DNA of 53,735 nucleotides from Candidatus Woesebacteria bacterium GW2011_GWB1_39_12 (GTDB lineage Bacteria; Patescibacteriota; Microgenomatia; UBA8517): NCBI GenBank assembly GCA_000993405.1, contig LBWB01000003.1, positions 1 to 53,735 of the forward strand, read 5' to 3'. Shown piece by piece: positions 9,437 to 17,835 of this stretch (position 1 is its first letter; each line of letters starts with the position of its first letter). The notes under the pieces were generated by a model. It saw only the letters and a program-made list of their open reading frames with translations, ran no database searches and was not told where the DNA came from. The position numbers and the translations under genes were made by a program.

Positions 9437-9679
9437 ATGCAAGCGATAGTTCGTGGAACTCGGTTTAGGGATATTACGTTTCAACCGAATGGCTTCAACG
9501 GTAAACCCGCCTTCAGAATCAAAGTTGACGATTGTGCAATTCTAACCGATAAGGGTTCGCGGAAACATGAACAGGTCTTAGTGATTATTCCCGCTTTCGG
9601 AAACGAGGATGCGTTAACGAACCTGCTAGGCGAAGCCGTACTCCAATACCGCATGTGGATAAAAGAACACGAGAGGTGA
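9437..9679 (+). CDS. Small protein, paralogue of 8194-8433
   Basis: FRDITFQPNGFNGKPAFRIKVD; ATG in GAGAACTTTATG. Confidence 0.65.
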   Translation: MQAIVRGTRFRDITFQPNGFNGKPAFRIKVDDCAILTDKGSRKHEQVLVIIPAFGNEDALTNLLGEAVLQYRMWIKEHER

Positions 9680-9687
9680 GAACTTTT

Positions 9688-9888
9688 ATGGTGAGTGAGT
9701 TTCAGCGGATTTATTTTCTTGCCCGTAAGGTTGGGGAAGCCTCCGTTATTATTCGGAATTTTCAAGAAGCCACAAGCACGCGCAATAAGGTTCCTGATTA
9801 TGCATCATTACTTGCCACCCGCAAACTCGCAGGCGACTGGTTGCGAAGCATGAAAGCGCGTCAGAAACGACTACAGAAAGAGAAGTGA
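9688..9888 (+). CDS. Hypothetical protein
   Basis: ATG in GAGGTGAGAACTTTTATG; in frame with ORF 9655. Confidence 0.6.
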   Translation: MVSEFQRIYFLARKVGEASVIIRNFQEATSTRNKVPDYASLLATRKLAGDWLRSMKARQKRLQKEK

Positions 9889-9900
9889 GGTAACGGAACT

Positions 9901-10164
9901 TTGATGAAGAACAAACAGTCATTGGGTTGGAAAGTTCATACTCGTGGTTTGTTAGAAGAGATTTCGAGCAATTTCAACGCTCCGCAAATCCTAATCCCAA
10001 TCAAGATTTTAGATAACTTATTGCGGCAAGTTGCAAAGAGAGCCACCGAAATTAACGACCTAAAACTAAACGCCTTAATGATTCGGTTAACCCTCTATTC
10101 CATCGCAGACCCCGACAGCCCAGACTATAATCCTAAAGCAATTTCTAAAATTCTTGGAGAGTAA
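9901..10164 (+). CDS. Hypothetical protein
   Basis: TTGATG after ACGGAACT. Confidence 0.6.
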   Translation: MMKNKQSLGWKVHTRGLLEEISSNFNAPQILIPIKILDNLLRQVAKRATEINDLKLNALMIRLTLYSIADPDSPDYNPKAISKILGE

Positions 10165-10172
10165 ACGGAACT

Positions 10173-10388
10173 TTGTTAAAGGTTCATGGTGTTCCTGTGC
10201 GTGGGTTGTTGTGTGCTGCGTCTGCGGGTGCACTCGGCATGATTGGGTTACAAATGCTACTTGTTACGATTAGCCCCACTGAGTACATCATGTGGCGTGA
10301 AACACCAGCCGTCGCCGCGCTGGAAACCGTCATGCTATTAGGGTTAGCCGTATTCCAATTCCGAGAAGCCCTACAAAGAAGAAGATGA
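10173..10388 (+). CDS. Small membrane protein
   Basis: Two hydrophobic segments; ACGGAACTTTG start. Confidence 0.6.
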   Translation: MLKVHGVPVRGLLCAASAGALGMIGLQMLLVTISPTEYIMWRETPAVAALETVMLLGLAVFQFREALQRRR

Positions 10389-10542
10389 ACAGAACTTTGA
10401 CAGAGAAACCGTATCATATTGGCGGTACATGCGGCGAGCTTGGACATGTGTACCCGAAAGACTCCTGTAAATGTTTGAATTGTGGATATGTGATTTCAGA
10501 AGAGCTTTTTGATAGAATGATGATAAGAGGGTATTGAGAACT

Positions 10543-10767
10543 TTGACTAAGTTGCGCGTGTATGATTCTGGTTCAAGTGTTGCTCGGAAAGTGTTAGAGG
10601 ATAAGCGTTTGTGCATTGCAGAAGTTTTGGATTATTCCGGTTGGCATTACCTTCAATGTAGACGCAAACGTGGTTACGGACCGAACGGTGAATACTGCAA
10701 GCAGCACGCGTTAATCATAGCGCAAGGGCGACATGTGAATGTACCATTCAAGGAGAGAGAACTTTGA
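10543..10767 (+). CDS. Small Cys-containing protein
   Basis: TTG in GAGAACTTTG; C...HYLQCRRKRGYG..YCKQH. Confidence 0.55.
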   Translation: MTKLRVYDSGSSVARKVLEDKRLCIAEVLDYSGWHYLQCRRKRGYGPNGEYCKQHALIIAQGRHVNVPFKEREL

Positions 10768-10898
10768 GTAAGTGTGTGGATTGTGGGATGGAGCTTGGAG
10801 AGTTTTTTGTTCATTATCCAAGTATTCTTGACTTGTCAGATGAAGCATTGATAACAAAGGTAATTCGATGGAATTGTATGGAGTTAATCAAACTTTGA
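10764..10898 (+). CDS. Hypothetical microprotein
   Basis: TTG in GAGAACTTTG; LSKCVDCGMELGEFF... Confidence 0.4.
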   Translation: MSKCVDCGMELGEFFVHYPSILDLSDEALITKVIRWNCMELIKL

Positions 10899-11617
10899 GT
10901 GAAACACAAATCGAAAAAGTAAGCAGACAATGTTTCGGAACTATCGTGACTAGTCGGCTGTACACTAGGGAACGGTTCGTCGTGGAATCTGTGAAGCTCG
11001 GTTGCAACCGTAGTATTCCTGCGGATGTTTTGAGCAAAATCAAATGGGCTGAACCCGTTGTGGTTGCGGATTGGCAGAGCCAAGAAACAGAACTTTACGG
11101 GAATCATCGACGCTATGTTAAACCCAAAGACATATTGGCACGTATGGATGAAACGAAACATTGTGAAGTTTATGCGCCTAAAGGGTGCTTGATTCCATTT
11201 GGATATTTCACTGTTGACGCGGTTGTTCCTCATGGATTTACAGATGATGCGCGAGAGCGATTCAATAAAACTCTGGACATTGTGCAATTCATAGATGATA
11301 CACCAACTCGTGTGGTGAGGGCTTGCGGCTCATATTTGATGTCCGGCGGTTGCGTGGTTCGAGACACCATAGAGCAAATCGTTGACAAAGCGGAGAATAT
11401 TGCGAAGCTACACAGTCAAAAATTGAAATGGTTCGTGTCCGGTCGGTTTCACGAGATTAACACTACTCCGGTTGAAGGCGTAAAATATGGTAGGGGCTTC
11501 TATAAGCTGTCGTTAACAATCCCGAAGGAAATTGATGGAACAATTCAAACGGTTAGATTTCTAGGAGAGTACAGTAAGCGGAAGTATACGAGCGAGAAAC
11601 TTGACGATGTGATGTGA
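10868..11617 (+). CDS. Hypothetical protein (249 aa)
   Basis: Longest intact ORF in this segment. Confidence 0.65.
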   Translation: MELYGVNQTLSETQIEKVSRQCFGTIVTSRLYTRERFVVESVKLGCNRSIPADVLSKIKWAEPVVVADWQSQETELYGNHRRYVKPKDILARMDETKHCEVYAPKGCLIPFGYFTVDAVVPHGFTDDARERFNKTLDIVQFIDDTPTRVVRACGSYLMSGGCVVRDTIEQIVDKAENIAKLHSQKLKWFVSGRFHEINTTPVEGVKYGRGFYKLSLTIPKEIDGTIQTVRFLGEYSKRKYTSEKLDDVM

Positions 11618-11620
11618 AGT

Positions 11621-11902
11621 ATGACTAAGGGAACTGAAATGCAAGCGTTCGCTCAGGGGTTACATGGAAATCGCTTGATTCTCCATGGTCTATCAAGATT
11701 TGACGTTAAATGCGATGACCCGAAGCCTCACACTAGACGGTACGAAAAGATAGCAGGGCTTGGATGGATTTGCTCGGATACCCCCAATAAGATTTGGGAT
11801 GAGGATAGCGTTAAGCTCGCTTGGTACATGGCTGACGTTGGAAAAGGTTTACTCTCAGAAATTCGCACTAAAGCAGGTAAGAAAGCAATTGGTCGCGGAT
11901 AG
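11621..11902 (+). CDS. Hypothetical protein
   Basis: ORF immediately downstream of the previous gene. Confidence 0.55.
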   Translation: MTKGTEMQAFAQGLHGNRLILHGLSRFDVKCDDPKPHTRRYEKIAGLGWICSDTPNKIWDEDSVKLAWYMADVGKGLLSEIRTKAGKKAIGRG

Positions 11903-12060
11903 TAAATGAGGATACTCTGCCGCTGTTGTTGGTCATGGAAGCGAGTTAAGCGGAGAAGTGAAGAAGCACAAACTCTACTCTGCACAGGCTGTTTACGGAC
12001 GCGGAAACGGAACATTCAACAACGAAACATATTACGTAAGAAATTACGGGGGCGAAGAAA

Positions 12061-12294
12061 ATGATTATGAGTAAAGAGGAAGCGGATGCGTGGCATGAAA
12101 TTCTCAAAGCCCAAGTATTCCTGCATAAACATTTCAAACATCATAAATCGGCTTACGCGAGCGATATTGCTAATGCCCTACAAATCCCGTATGAGCGCGC
12201 ACGAGCCATAACTGATTTTCTTGTCAAATACAAATTCCTATCAACGGTCAAGAAAACAGTCCGTAAGAAACTTCGTAAGAGAACTTTACGGTAG
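12061..12294 (+). CDS. Small winged-helix-like protein
   Basis: SAYASDIANALQIPYERARAITDFLVKYKFLSTVKKTVRKKLRKR resembles a helix-turn-helix with wing. Confidence 0.5.
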   Translation: MIMSKEEADAWHEILKAQVFLHKHFKHHKSAYASDIANALQIPYERARAITDFLVKYKFLSTVKKTVRKKLRKRTLR

Positions 12295-12415
12295 AATGGT
12301 GGGGTTTGCAGAGGCTCATACCGGCGACGGATGAGAGGCATGTTTTGGGGTTTGCAAATCCCTTTTCTAGCCTTCCTACCTCTGCCCTCAAAACCATACG
12401 AAAGAGATGAGAACT

Positions 12416-12652
12416 TTGATTGAGATTGAAGTTAAAGAACTCGACCACCCTGATAAGAAGCTCCGTCTTTCAAAGCTCATCATCGAGTACGATTGTGACG
12501 GCATCGCCTTCAGAGGTGAAGCGGCTGATGGTTCAACGGTTTTTGTTCAAGCACGAAGCGACCGAGCCGCATCACATGATAATCCTGAGCCATTCCGCGT
12601 AGTTGGAGAAATCCGAAATCCAAACGGGAAAGTCATTGTGAGAACAAGATAA
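12416..12652 (+). CDS. Hypothetical protein
   Basis: TTG in GAGAACTTTG; alternative in-frame ATG 12407. Confidence 0.6.
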   Translation: MIEIEVKELDHPDKKLRLSKLIIEYDCDGIAFRGEAADGSTVFVQARSDRAASHDNPEPFRVVGEIRNPNGKVIVRTR

Positions 12653-12661
12653 TGGGAAACT

Positions 12662-13504
12662 TTGAAAGTGAGAGTGTTGCGGATAATTCCTGTTTTCGTA
12701 GTGGCCCTGTTTATGTTGGGTGGTTTACCTCTAGGCGGGGCTCAGCCGAATCAACTAGATAAGGGAATAATGATTGACGGCGATGTGTTACTAGGCAATC
12801 TTCCCAGACCCAGCTTCACGGAACTTTCAGCGAACAGGTTCACGTTAGTCGGGTTGGGTGTGTTAAACTACTACAATGAAAGTCAACTAGAGAAATTTGT
12901 TCCACTCATTCAGGAACTTCATGATATGGATATGCGGGTGTTTACGATGCTTTACTCCAACTACACGACAACTCTGAAGTATGCTGAGTTAGCCGCTCAA
13001 TTGGGATTTGACGTGATAGAGATTGATGAGCCGTTCGCGCATTCGTTTACTGAAAACCAGATTGTTAGCGTGGTAGAGAACGTCACTGCAATGTACCCAC
13101 AGGTACGTTTCATTATTACGGATTGGTCGCTGCCACACCTGATAACACTTTACGCGTTAACCGCAGAAATGCGAAATGTGGATATTGCAGTAGACAACTA
13201 TGACAGTTTACAATACGTTCAATGGAACAGTGACCTAGCCCGCAAATATGGCAAGCAACCGTACACGTGGCTCATGTTCATAGGGAACCGACACTCATCA
13301 CGGAACTTACAGGCATGGTTGAATGCGACACAAGCCACGAACTCAAACCTCTTACTATTCCTAATCGACGCCGCTCAGAAATGGCAAAGCCAATGGTCCC
13401 TCCTAAGCCCCGCTACCCCAATCCCAGAAATCCCGACTAGCATAATTCCAATAACCGTGATGGCACTCCTACTAACATTAGTGGTTAGAAAGAAGGACTC
13501 TTGA
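12662..13504 (+). CDS. Secreted, membrane-anchored surface protein (possible TIM-barrel/glycosidase-like)
   Basis: N-terminal signal peptide, ~220 aa ectodomain with DVIEIDEPF, C-terminal TM followed by RKKDS. Confidence 0.65.
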   Translation: MKVRVLRIIPVFVVALFMLGGLPLGGAQPNQLDKGIMIDGDVLLGNLPRPSFTELSANRFTLVGLGVLNYYNESQLEKFVPLIQELHDMDMRVFTMLYSNYTTTLKYAELAAQLGFDVIEIDEPFAHSFTENQIVSVVENVTAMYPQVRFIITDWSLPHLITLYALTAEMRNVDIAVDNYDSLQYVQWNSDLARKYGKQPYTWLMFIGNRHSSRNLQAWLNATQATNSNLLLFLIDAAQKWQSQWSLLSPATPIPEIPTSIIPITVMALLLTLVVRKKDS

Positions 13505-13676
13505 ATGAGACTGCGAAGGAACTTTCTGGTTGGGCTGGCAACCCTATTCCGGGCGTTGCACATTATTACGAAGAACGATTACGAGAACTTTCGACTCAAT
13601 TTGGCGTTGGCTGAAGCCGCACGGAAACACAACCTGAAAATGGTAAGCGTACCTCTAGATGGAGAATAAGAGAACT

Positions 13677-13826
13677 TTGCCGACTAAATCCTGCAATGAA
13701 TGTAACATTGGATTTGATTCTGAACCGTGGAAATGCGTCTATCATCAACGCCTAAACTTCTGCTCTGAGAATTGTCTACATGTGCATGAAGCAAGGAACA
13801 ACTGTAAGGCACGTTTAGTACCATGA
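13677..13826 (+). CDS. Zinc-finger microprotein
   Basis: CNEC...C..H...CSENC..VH; TTG in GAGAACTTTG. Confidence 0.5.
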   Translation: MPTKSCNECNIGFDSEPWKCVYHQRLNFCSENCLHVHEARNNCKARLVP

Positions 13827-13843
13827 ACCAAGGAGAGAGAACT

Positions 13844-13993
13844 TTGAGTCGAAAGCCTACGGAAGAACAGTTAGAGCGTTGGGCTAAGATGGATAAACAC
13901 ATTGCGCATAGGAACAAAATATTGAATCTTGCGGCCCTTATCTTCGCCCTGTTAGCCCTCGTCATTTCAACATACGCCCTATTTCATCCGTGA
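13844..13993 (+). CDS. Single-TM microprotein
   Basis: LSRKPTEEQLERWAKMDKHIAHRNKILNLAALIFALLALVISTYALFHP; TTG in GAGAACTTTG. Confidence 0.55.
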   Translation: MSRKPTEEQLERWAKMDKHIAHRNKILNLAALIFALLALVISTYALFHP

Positions 13994-14007
13994 AGAGTGT
14001 GAGAACT

Positions 14008-14322
14008 TTGGGTAACACGACAATTTGGGATTGGTGGCCGCTGAATCAAATTCTAGCACTTGTTCTATCTGTAGGGCTTGAGACAGGTTTCTTCGAACCG
14101 TTGAATGTATGCTCGATGCTAATGGTTAGGGTTGATGCTGCCTGCTGGTTAGATGTAGGCTTTTTGAACTGGGGGTTTCGCATAATCTTTTGGCTTATCG
14201 GTTTTCTGCTCTTGTGGATTCCGGTTTCAATCCTGCTTTGCATGTTGCCTGTGGATTATCAGCAACTTTACAGAAAGAAAAAGCCGAGTGAGAACTTTGA
14301 GGAATCTTGCTTCACCTGTTAA
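14008..14322 (+). CDS. Membrane protein
   Basis: Hydrophobic segments; TTG in GAGAACTTTG. Confidence 0.6.
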   Translation: MGNTTIWDWWPLNQILALVLSVGLETGFFEPLNVCSMLMVRVDAACWLDVGFLNWGFRIIFWLIGFLLLWIPVSILLCMLPVDYQQLYRKKKPSENFEESCFTC

Positions 14323-14461
14323 CCGTGTTATCGGTATGGGGTTACTGTTCTTCGCGGGTTGGGATAGCAAAGTGTACCTGTACCCGAGCTTGGTTCCCCT
14401 CGCGCTGGTGCCAATAGGATTCTACATGTTCGCCGGAGCATGGCTAATCTTAAGAAAGTGA
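14297..14461 (+). CDS. Small two-TM protein
   Basis: TTG in GAGAACTTTG; IGMGLLFFAGW...LVPLALVPIGFYMFAGAWLIL. Confidence 0.5.
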   Translation: MRNLASPVNRVIGMGLLFFAGWDSKVYLYPSLVPLALVPIGFYMFAGAWLILRK

Positions 14462-14473
14462 GGTGAAAGAACG

Positions 14474-14566
14474 TTGGATGATATAACACAGACCATAATT
14501 CAATGCTGCCTTCCTTCCATAACAATTACGCTTTGGATAATCATGTTAATTCTAATGATAAAGTGA
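14474..14566 (+). CDS. Single-TM microprotein (30 aa)
   Basis: LDDITQTIIQCCLPSITITLWIIMLILMIK. Confidence 0.35.
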   Translation: MDDITQTIIQCCLPSITITLWIIMLILMIK

Positions 14567-14573
14567 AAAAATT

Positions 14574-14590
14574 TCCCTAAAAAATAGGGA
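14574..14590 (+). terminator. Hairpin between convergent genes
   Basis: TCCCTA-AAAAA-TAGGGA. Confidence 0.4.
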
Positions 14591-14615
14591 GGGAGAGTTG
14601 AAGCCCTAGAACCGT

Positions 14616-14801
14616 TTATACCACGGGTTCGTCCCGTTTTCCGCGTACGCGCTCCCTAAGACCCTTCACGCGGCTTGCGGCTTTGCTGCCCCCGTTCCGC
14701 ACGGTTTCCCTCGCCTTCGGGTTCGTTGCCAGCACCGCGCCGACCGCACCAACAATAATACCCGCTAGAACGCTGAGTCCTGTCTTCAGGTTACCATTCA
14801 A
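14616..14801 (-). CDS. Small membrane protein with basic tail (YtxH-like)
   Basis: MNGNLKTGLSVLAGIIVGAVGAVLATNPKARETVRNGGSKAASRVKGLRERVRG; divergent promoter region 14802-14955. Confidence 0.6.
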   Translation of the reverse strand: MNGNLKTGLSVLAGIIVGAVGAVLATNPKARETVRNGGSKAASRVKGLRERVRGKRDEPVV

Positions 14802-14967
14802 TTTTCACACTCACCTCACATTAATTGATATGTGAACCACCAAATAGCCACCCCTATTTATATGCAATTCATGAAACCGATATATGGCGAAAACCGACTA
14901 TTAATTGAAATTATGGTGATGTATGAAATGAAATCGACCATTGAAAAATGGATAGGTGAGAATTTTT

Positions 14968-15306
14968 ATGAATAAATTCTACTATGGACTAATCCTAATT
15001 GGGCTCACGGCTTTCGCAGCTTTTACTTATCTTCCATCATTACATGGTAGCGGGAACGCATTAGTTTTCGATAAACAAACACTCAGATTCTATGTCCAAC
15101 CATATTCATACTCGGAATCAATAACCCACCGATTAATCGGGGGCGGGTATTGTAGTATACATTGGGGGGTGAGACATAATCTAACTGGCCTAGCAGACAT
15201 GTACCTATACCCTAATGGGCCGTCAACCGCTTTCCCAACTCCAACAGATAATATAACCGCTTTCCCCCAGTCACTCATCAATAATTGTGATAGCAATGCC
15301 ACGTAG
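14968..15306 (+). CDS. Membrane-anchored/secreted small protein
   Basis: ATG after GGTGAGAATTTTT; N-terminal TM. Confidence 0.6.
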   Translation: MNKFYYGLILIGLTAFAAFTYLPSLHGSGNALVFDKQTLRFYVQPYSYSESITHRLIGGGYCSIHWGVRHNLTGLADMYLYPNGPSTAFPTPTDNITAFPQSLINNCDSNAT

Positions 15307-15539
15307 CCCGTTAATGCCACCAACGGAACTTAAACTCGGAACCGAAAACCGCAGCAAACGGAACTTTACAGGCACCAAACACCCCTTAACCCTGAACGAA
15401 ACTAGTCACACAAACACCACCTAAAACGCGCTCATTCCTCACCGCGCTAGATGTTACTCCATCTCAATCCACAACCCTCCAATTTTCAGAAATCCTGCCG
15501 CGCGCACACATAAACCATGCAACTAATACGAGGGTGTAA

Positions 15540-15740
15540 TGGCGCGGATGGATACTATACGTTAATACGTTAACATAGTTATCCGGTCATATGTTAGATT
15601 TCTTTTATTGCATGGAGATTGTGTGATTGATGAGTCGAAAGGCTTTTATTGCATAACACAGAGTCATGCAAGATGAAAGTATTCCATATGGTTTAGTAAG
15701 CGTTATATAGCGTGATATTGCATCATTGATGATGTTAAGT
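15540..15740. other. Candidate replication origin / autoregulatory region upstream of orc1/cdc6
   Basis: Tandem TACGTTAA (15558-15573), direct repeats CTTTTATTGCAT at 15602-15613 and 15643-15654, third ATTGCAT at 15717, CATCAT-TG-ATGATG at 15721-15734, AT-rich. Confidence 0.45.
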
Positions 15741-15750
15741 TGATGCGTCA

Positions 15751-16878
15751 TTGCCGTCCACCATTCAAATTAATTCAGATGTTTTCGACGAAACCTACAT
15801 TCCCCCAGACCCCATTGTTCAACGAAAAGAACTCAGCCAAGTTGAGGAACTTTTAGAGCAAGACCGTCACGTCTACCTATTCGCTAAACCCGGCACAGGA
15901 AAAACATTTCTAGCTAAACAAATTATGGCAAAAAACCCAAACCATGTCTACATTCAATTTCTCAATTCGGTTCCAGAATCATTATCTAATTTCCTCAGCG
16001 TTACAAGTCCATTCGTAGCCACTCGAACAAACATCCTCATGGGGATGCTGGAAAAGAGACTTCGTGATAAGTCAATGCACCAGCCAATTCTAATCGTTCT
16101 TGACGACCTACAAGAATTACGGCGCGCAAAGGACTTCTACACTTTTATCGGCAATTTGTTTAGAAGACTAACGGCAAAGCCGAGCTTAGGACTACCGAAA
16201 ATTAAAAACCGCATACTCATGATTTCTCAAGAACCATACGTGAAAATGTCAGGTGAAGTTGGTAACGGGTTCGCCTCAAAAGCAGGGTCAGAGTCCAGAG
16301 GGCAATTCGCTCATGAATCCCTAATACCATACGACCAAGAACAAATCAAAAAGATTCTCACAGAGCGGCTCAAACTAGCCTTTCCGAAAGGGGTGAAAAT
16401 AGATTATGAAGAGGGCGCGTTAAACTTCTTCACGTTAGAAACACTTCGCCATGATTCTGATATGCGTCTGGCACTTAGATTATTGCGGCTTTGGTTGCAA
16501 AGCGGACATTTGACTAGTGAGAACGCGCGAGAGAGTTGGACGATTGAAAAGAAAGATTACTGGGCACATTACATTCGCGCACTTCACCGGCATCAAGCCG
16601 CCCTCGCACATCTTATCTGCCAACAAGAGCGGCCAATCACAATGCCGAAACTCGACGACCTATACGCAACGTTCTGCAAACAGCATGGTTGCGCGAGATT
16701 AGATTACACGCAGGTCACAAGGCTTCTTAGAGAACTGAAAGACCCAATCGGACTCATTGACATGGTTGAACTGAAACAGCGAGGGCGGCCATACGCAGTT
16801 TCCCTGAGAGCAAGCGTAACGCGTGAAAATGTGATTGAAGCAACAAGCGCAATCGATTGGGACAACTACTTAGAATGA
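15751..16878 (+). CDS. cdc6: Orc1/Cdc6-like AAA+ initiator
   Basis: Walker A AKPGTGKTFLAK, Walker B ILIVLDDLQEL, C-terminal winged-helix-like region. Confidence 0.8.
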   Translation: MPSTIQINSDVFDETYIPPDPIVQRKELSQVEELLEQDRHVYLFAKPGTGKTFLAKQIMAKNPNHVYIQFLNSVPESLSNFLSVTSPFVATRTNILMGMLEKRLRDKSMHQPILIVLDDLQELRRAKDFYTFIGNLFRRLTAKPSLGLPKIKNRILMISQEPYVKMSGEVGNGFASKAGSESRGQFAHESLIPYDQEQIKKILTERLKLAFPKGVKIDYEEGALNFFTLETLRHDSDMRLALRLLRLWLQSGHLTSENARESWTIEKKDYWAHYIRALHRHQAALAHLICQQERPITMPKLDDLYATFCKQHGCARLDYTQVTRLLRELKDPIGLIDMVELKQRGRPYAVSLRASVTRENVIEATSAIDWDNYLE

Positions 16879-17462
16879 ACGATTTGTTGCATGATGATTG
16901 TGTGAGAGGCAAGGAACTTATGAGCGGGAACAAGAAAGATGAACAGCTAGCCGGAAGAAAGCAGTTGCTAACTCTTAATCAGACTCCAATCGAAATCTTT
17001 GAAAGGCTGTTAGACGATCTCAAACAACTGCATTATGATGCTGCGCAACTTCATTTGAAACTATCTTCCACCGAAGAATATTATGACTCATCCGGCACTA
17101 AACTTGGTGACCGCTTCTTACACACTGAGATGGCGAACCTACATAGAGAAATCATTCACCTCCAAGACCAAGACCGAGCGAACGAAGAAGGCAAGCAGTC
17201 AGACGTTAAACTTGACATTGACGTAATCATGACCGGGAAACCAGTCAGTATGCGCGATAAAATTGATGCGGCTTTTGAAATGTTAGATGAATTAGCGAAA
17301 CCTACTGGGATGGTTGAAGAAACCGCCCTATGCCAAGCCCTTGTACATAACAACGGCATGATGTATGAGGAAGCACACCATATCGTTGAAATTCTGATTA
17401 AGAACGGGGTCATCTGGTCCCCAAAAGAACATTGGGTTCAACGGTTGAATCCGAAGAAGTGA
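16875..17462 (+). CDS. Free-standing protein with MCM C-terminal winged-helix-like domain
   Basis: LDIDVIMTGKPVSMRDKID...VEILIKNGVIW aligns with MCM C-terminus MDIDVIMSGTPQSLREKID...IQTLIKNGKLY; ATGA overlap with orc1. Confidence 0.75.
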   Translation: MNDLLHDDCVRGKELMSGNKKDEQLAGRKQLLTLNQTPIEIFERLLDDLKQLHYDAAQLHLKLSSTEEYYDSSGTKLGDRFLHTEMANLHREIIHLQDQDRANEEGKQSDVKLDIDVIMTGKPVSMRDKIDAAFEMLDELAKPTGMVEETALCQALVHNNGMMYEEAHHIVEILIKNGVIWSPKEHWVQRLNPKK

Positions 17463-17833
17463 AGCTCTTGCAACGCAACCCGAACATTGAGTGTTCAAAC
17501 TGGGGTGCTCGACAATCTAAATGGGCTTCACAAACAATTATGTCTCATAAGCACTCAGGTTTCACTGTTAACATTAAGCAATTTGAGCTCGCGGAATTAG
17601 CGATGAGGACAACTGATTGCGGTATTTGCGGACGAACGTTGAACTGGTATAATCGCGGAAGCGGAGCGAAAGTAGACAGCCCAACATTAGATAGAACTAA
17701 CAACGAGAAAATCATGACGATGGAGAACACTAAAATCGTTTGTCGATTCTGCAACACATCTAAAGGGCACCTTTCACACGCAGATTTTCTTTCATACTGC
17801 ACGTTAATCGCTAAGCGCATGGGAGCCTCTTAG
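17459..17833 (+). CDS. HNH endonuclease-like protein
   Basis: CGICGRTLNW...SPTLDRTNNE...IVCRFCNTSKG. Confidence 0.7.
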   Translation: MKLLQRNPNIECSNWGARQSKWASQTIMSHKHSGFTVNIKQFELAELAMRTTDCGICGRTLNWYNRGSGAKVDSPTLDRTNNEKIMTMENTKIVCRFCNTSKGHLSHADFLSYCTLIAKRMGAS

Positions 17834-17835
17834 CC

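Larger units (their letters stand above)
1877..14299 (+). promoter_or_regulatory. Reiterated start-associated sequence GAGAACTTT(T)(T/A)TG (family of sites, not one contiguous element)
   Basis: Clear copies ending at the start codon: 1877, 2837, 4784, 4958, 5054, 6029, 6501, 6865, 9428, 9678, 10536, 10757, 12409, 13670, 13837, 14001, 14290; further copies at 25272, 25671, 26034 and degenerate ones. Confidence 0.8.

Noticed and set aside
10814-11287. 157-aa minus-strand ORF
   Set aside because: Antisense to the 249-aa + strand ORF in a fully co-directional operon; no RBS-like context.
12820-13320. Internal GGAACTT(T) matches within the 12662-13504 CDS
   Set aside because: They encode E-L in frame and are not at gene starts; treated as codon-usage background for the start motif.
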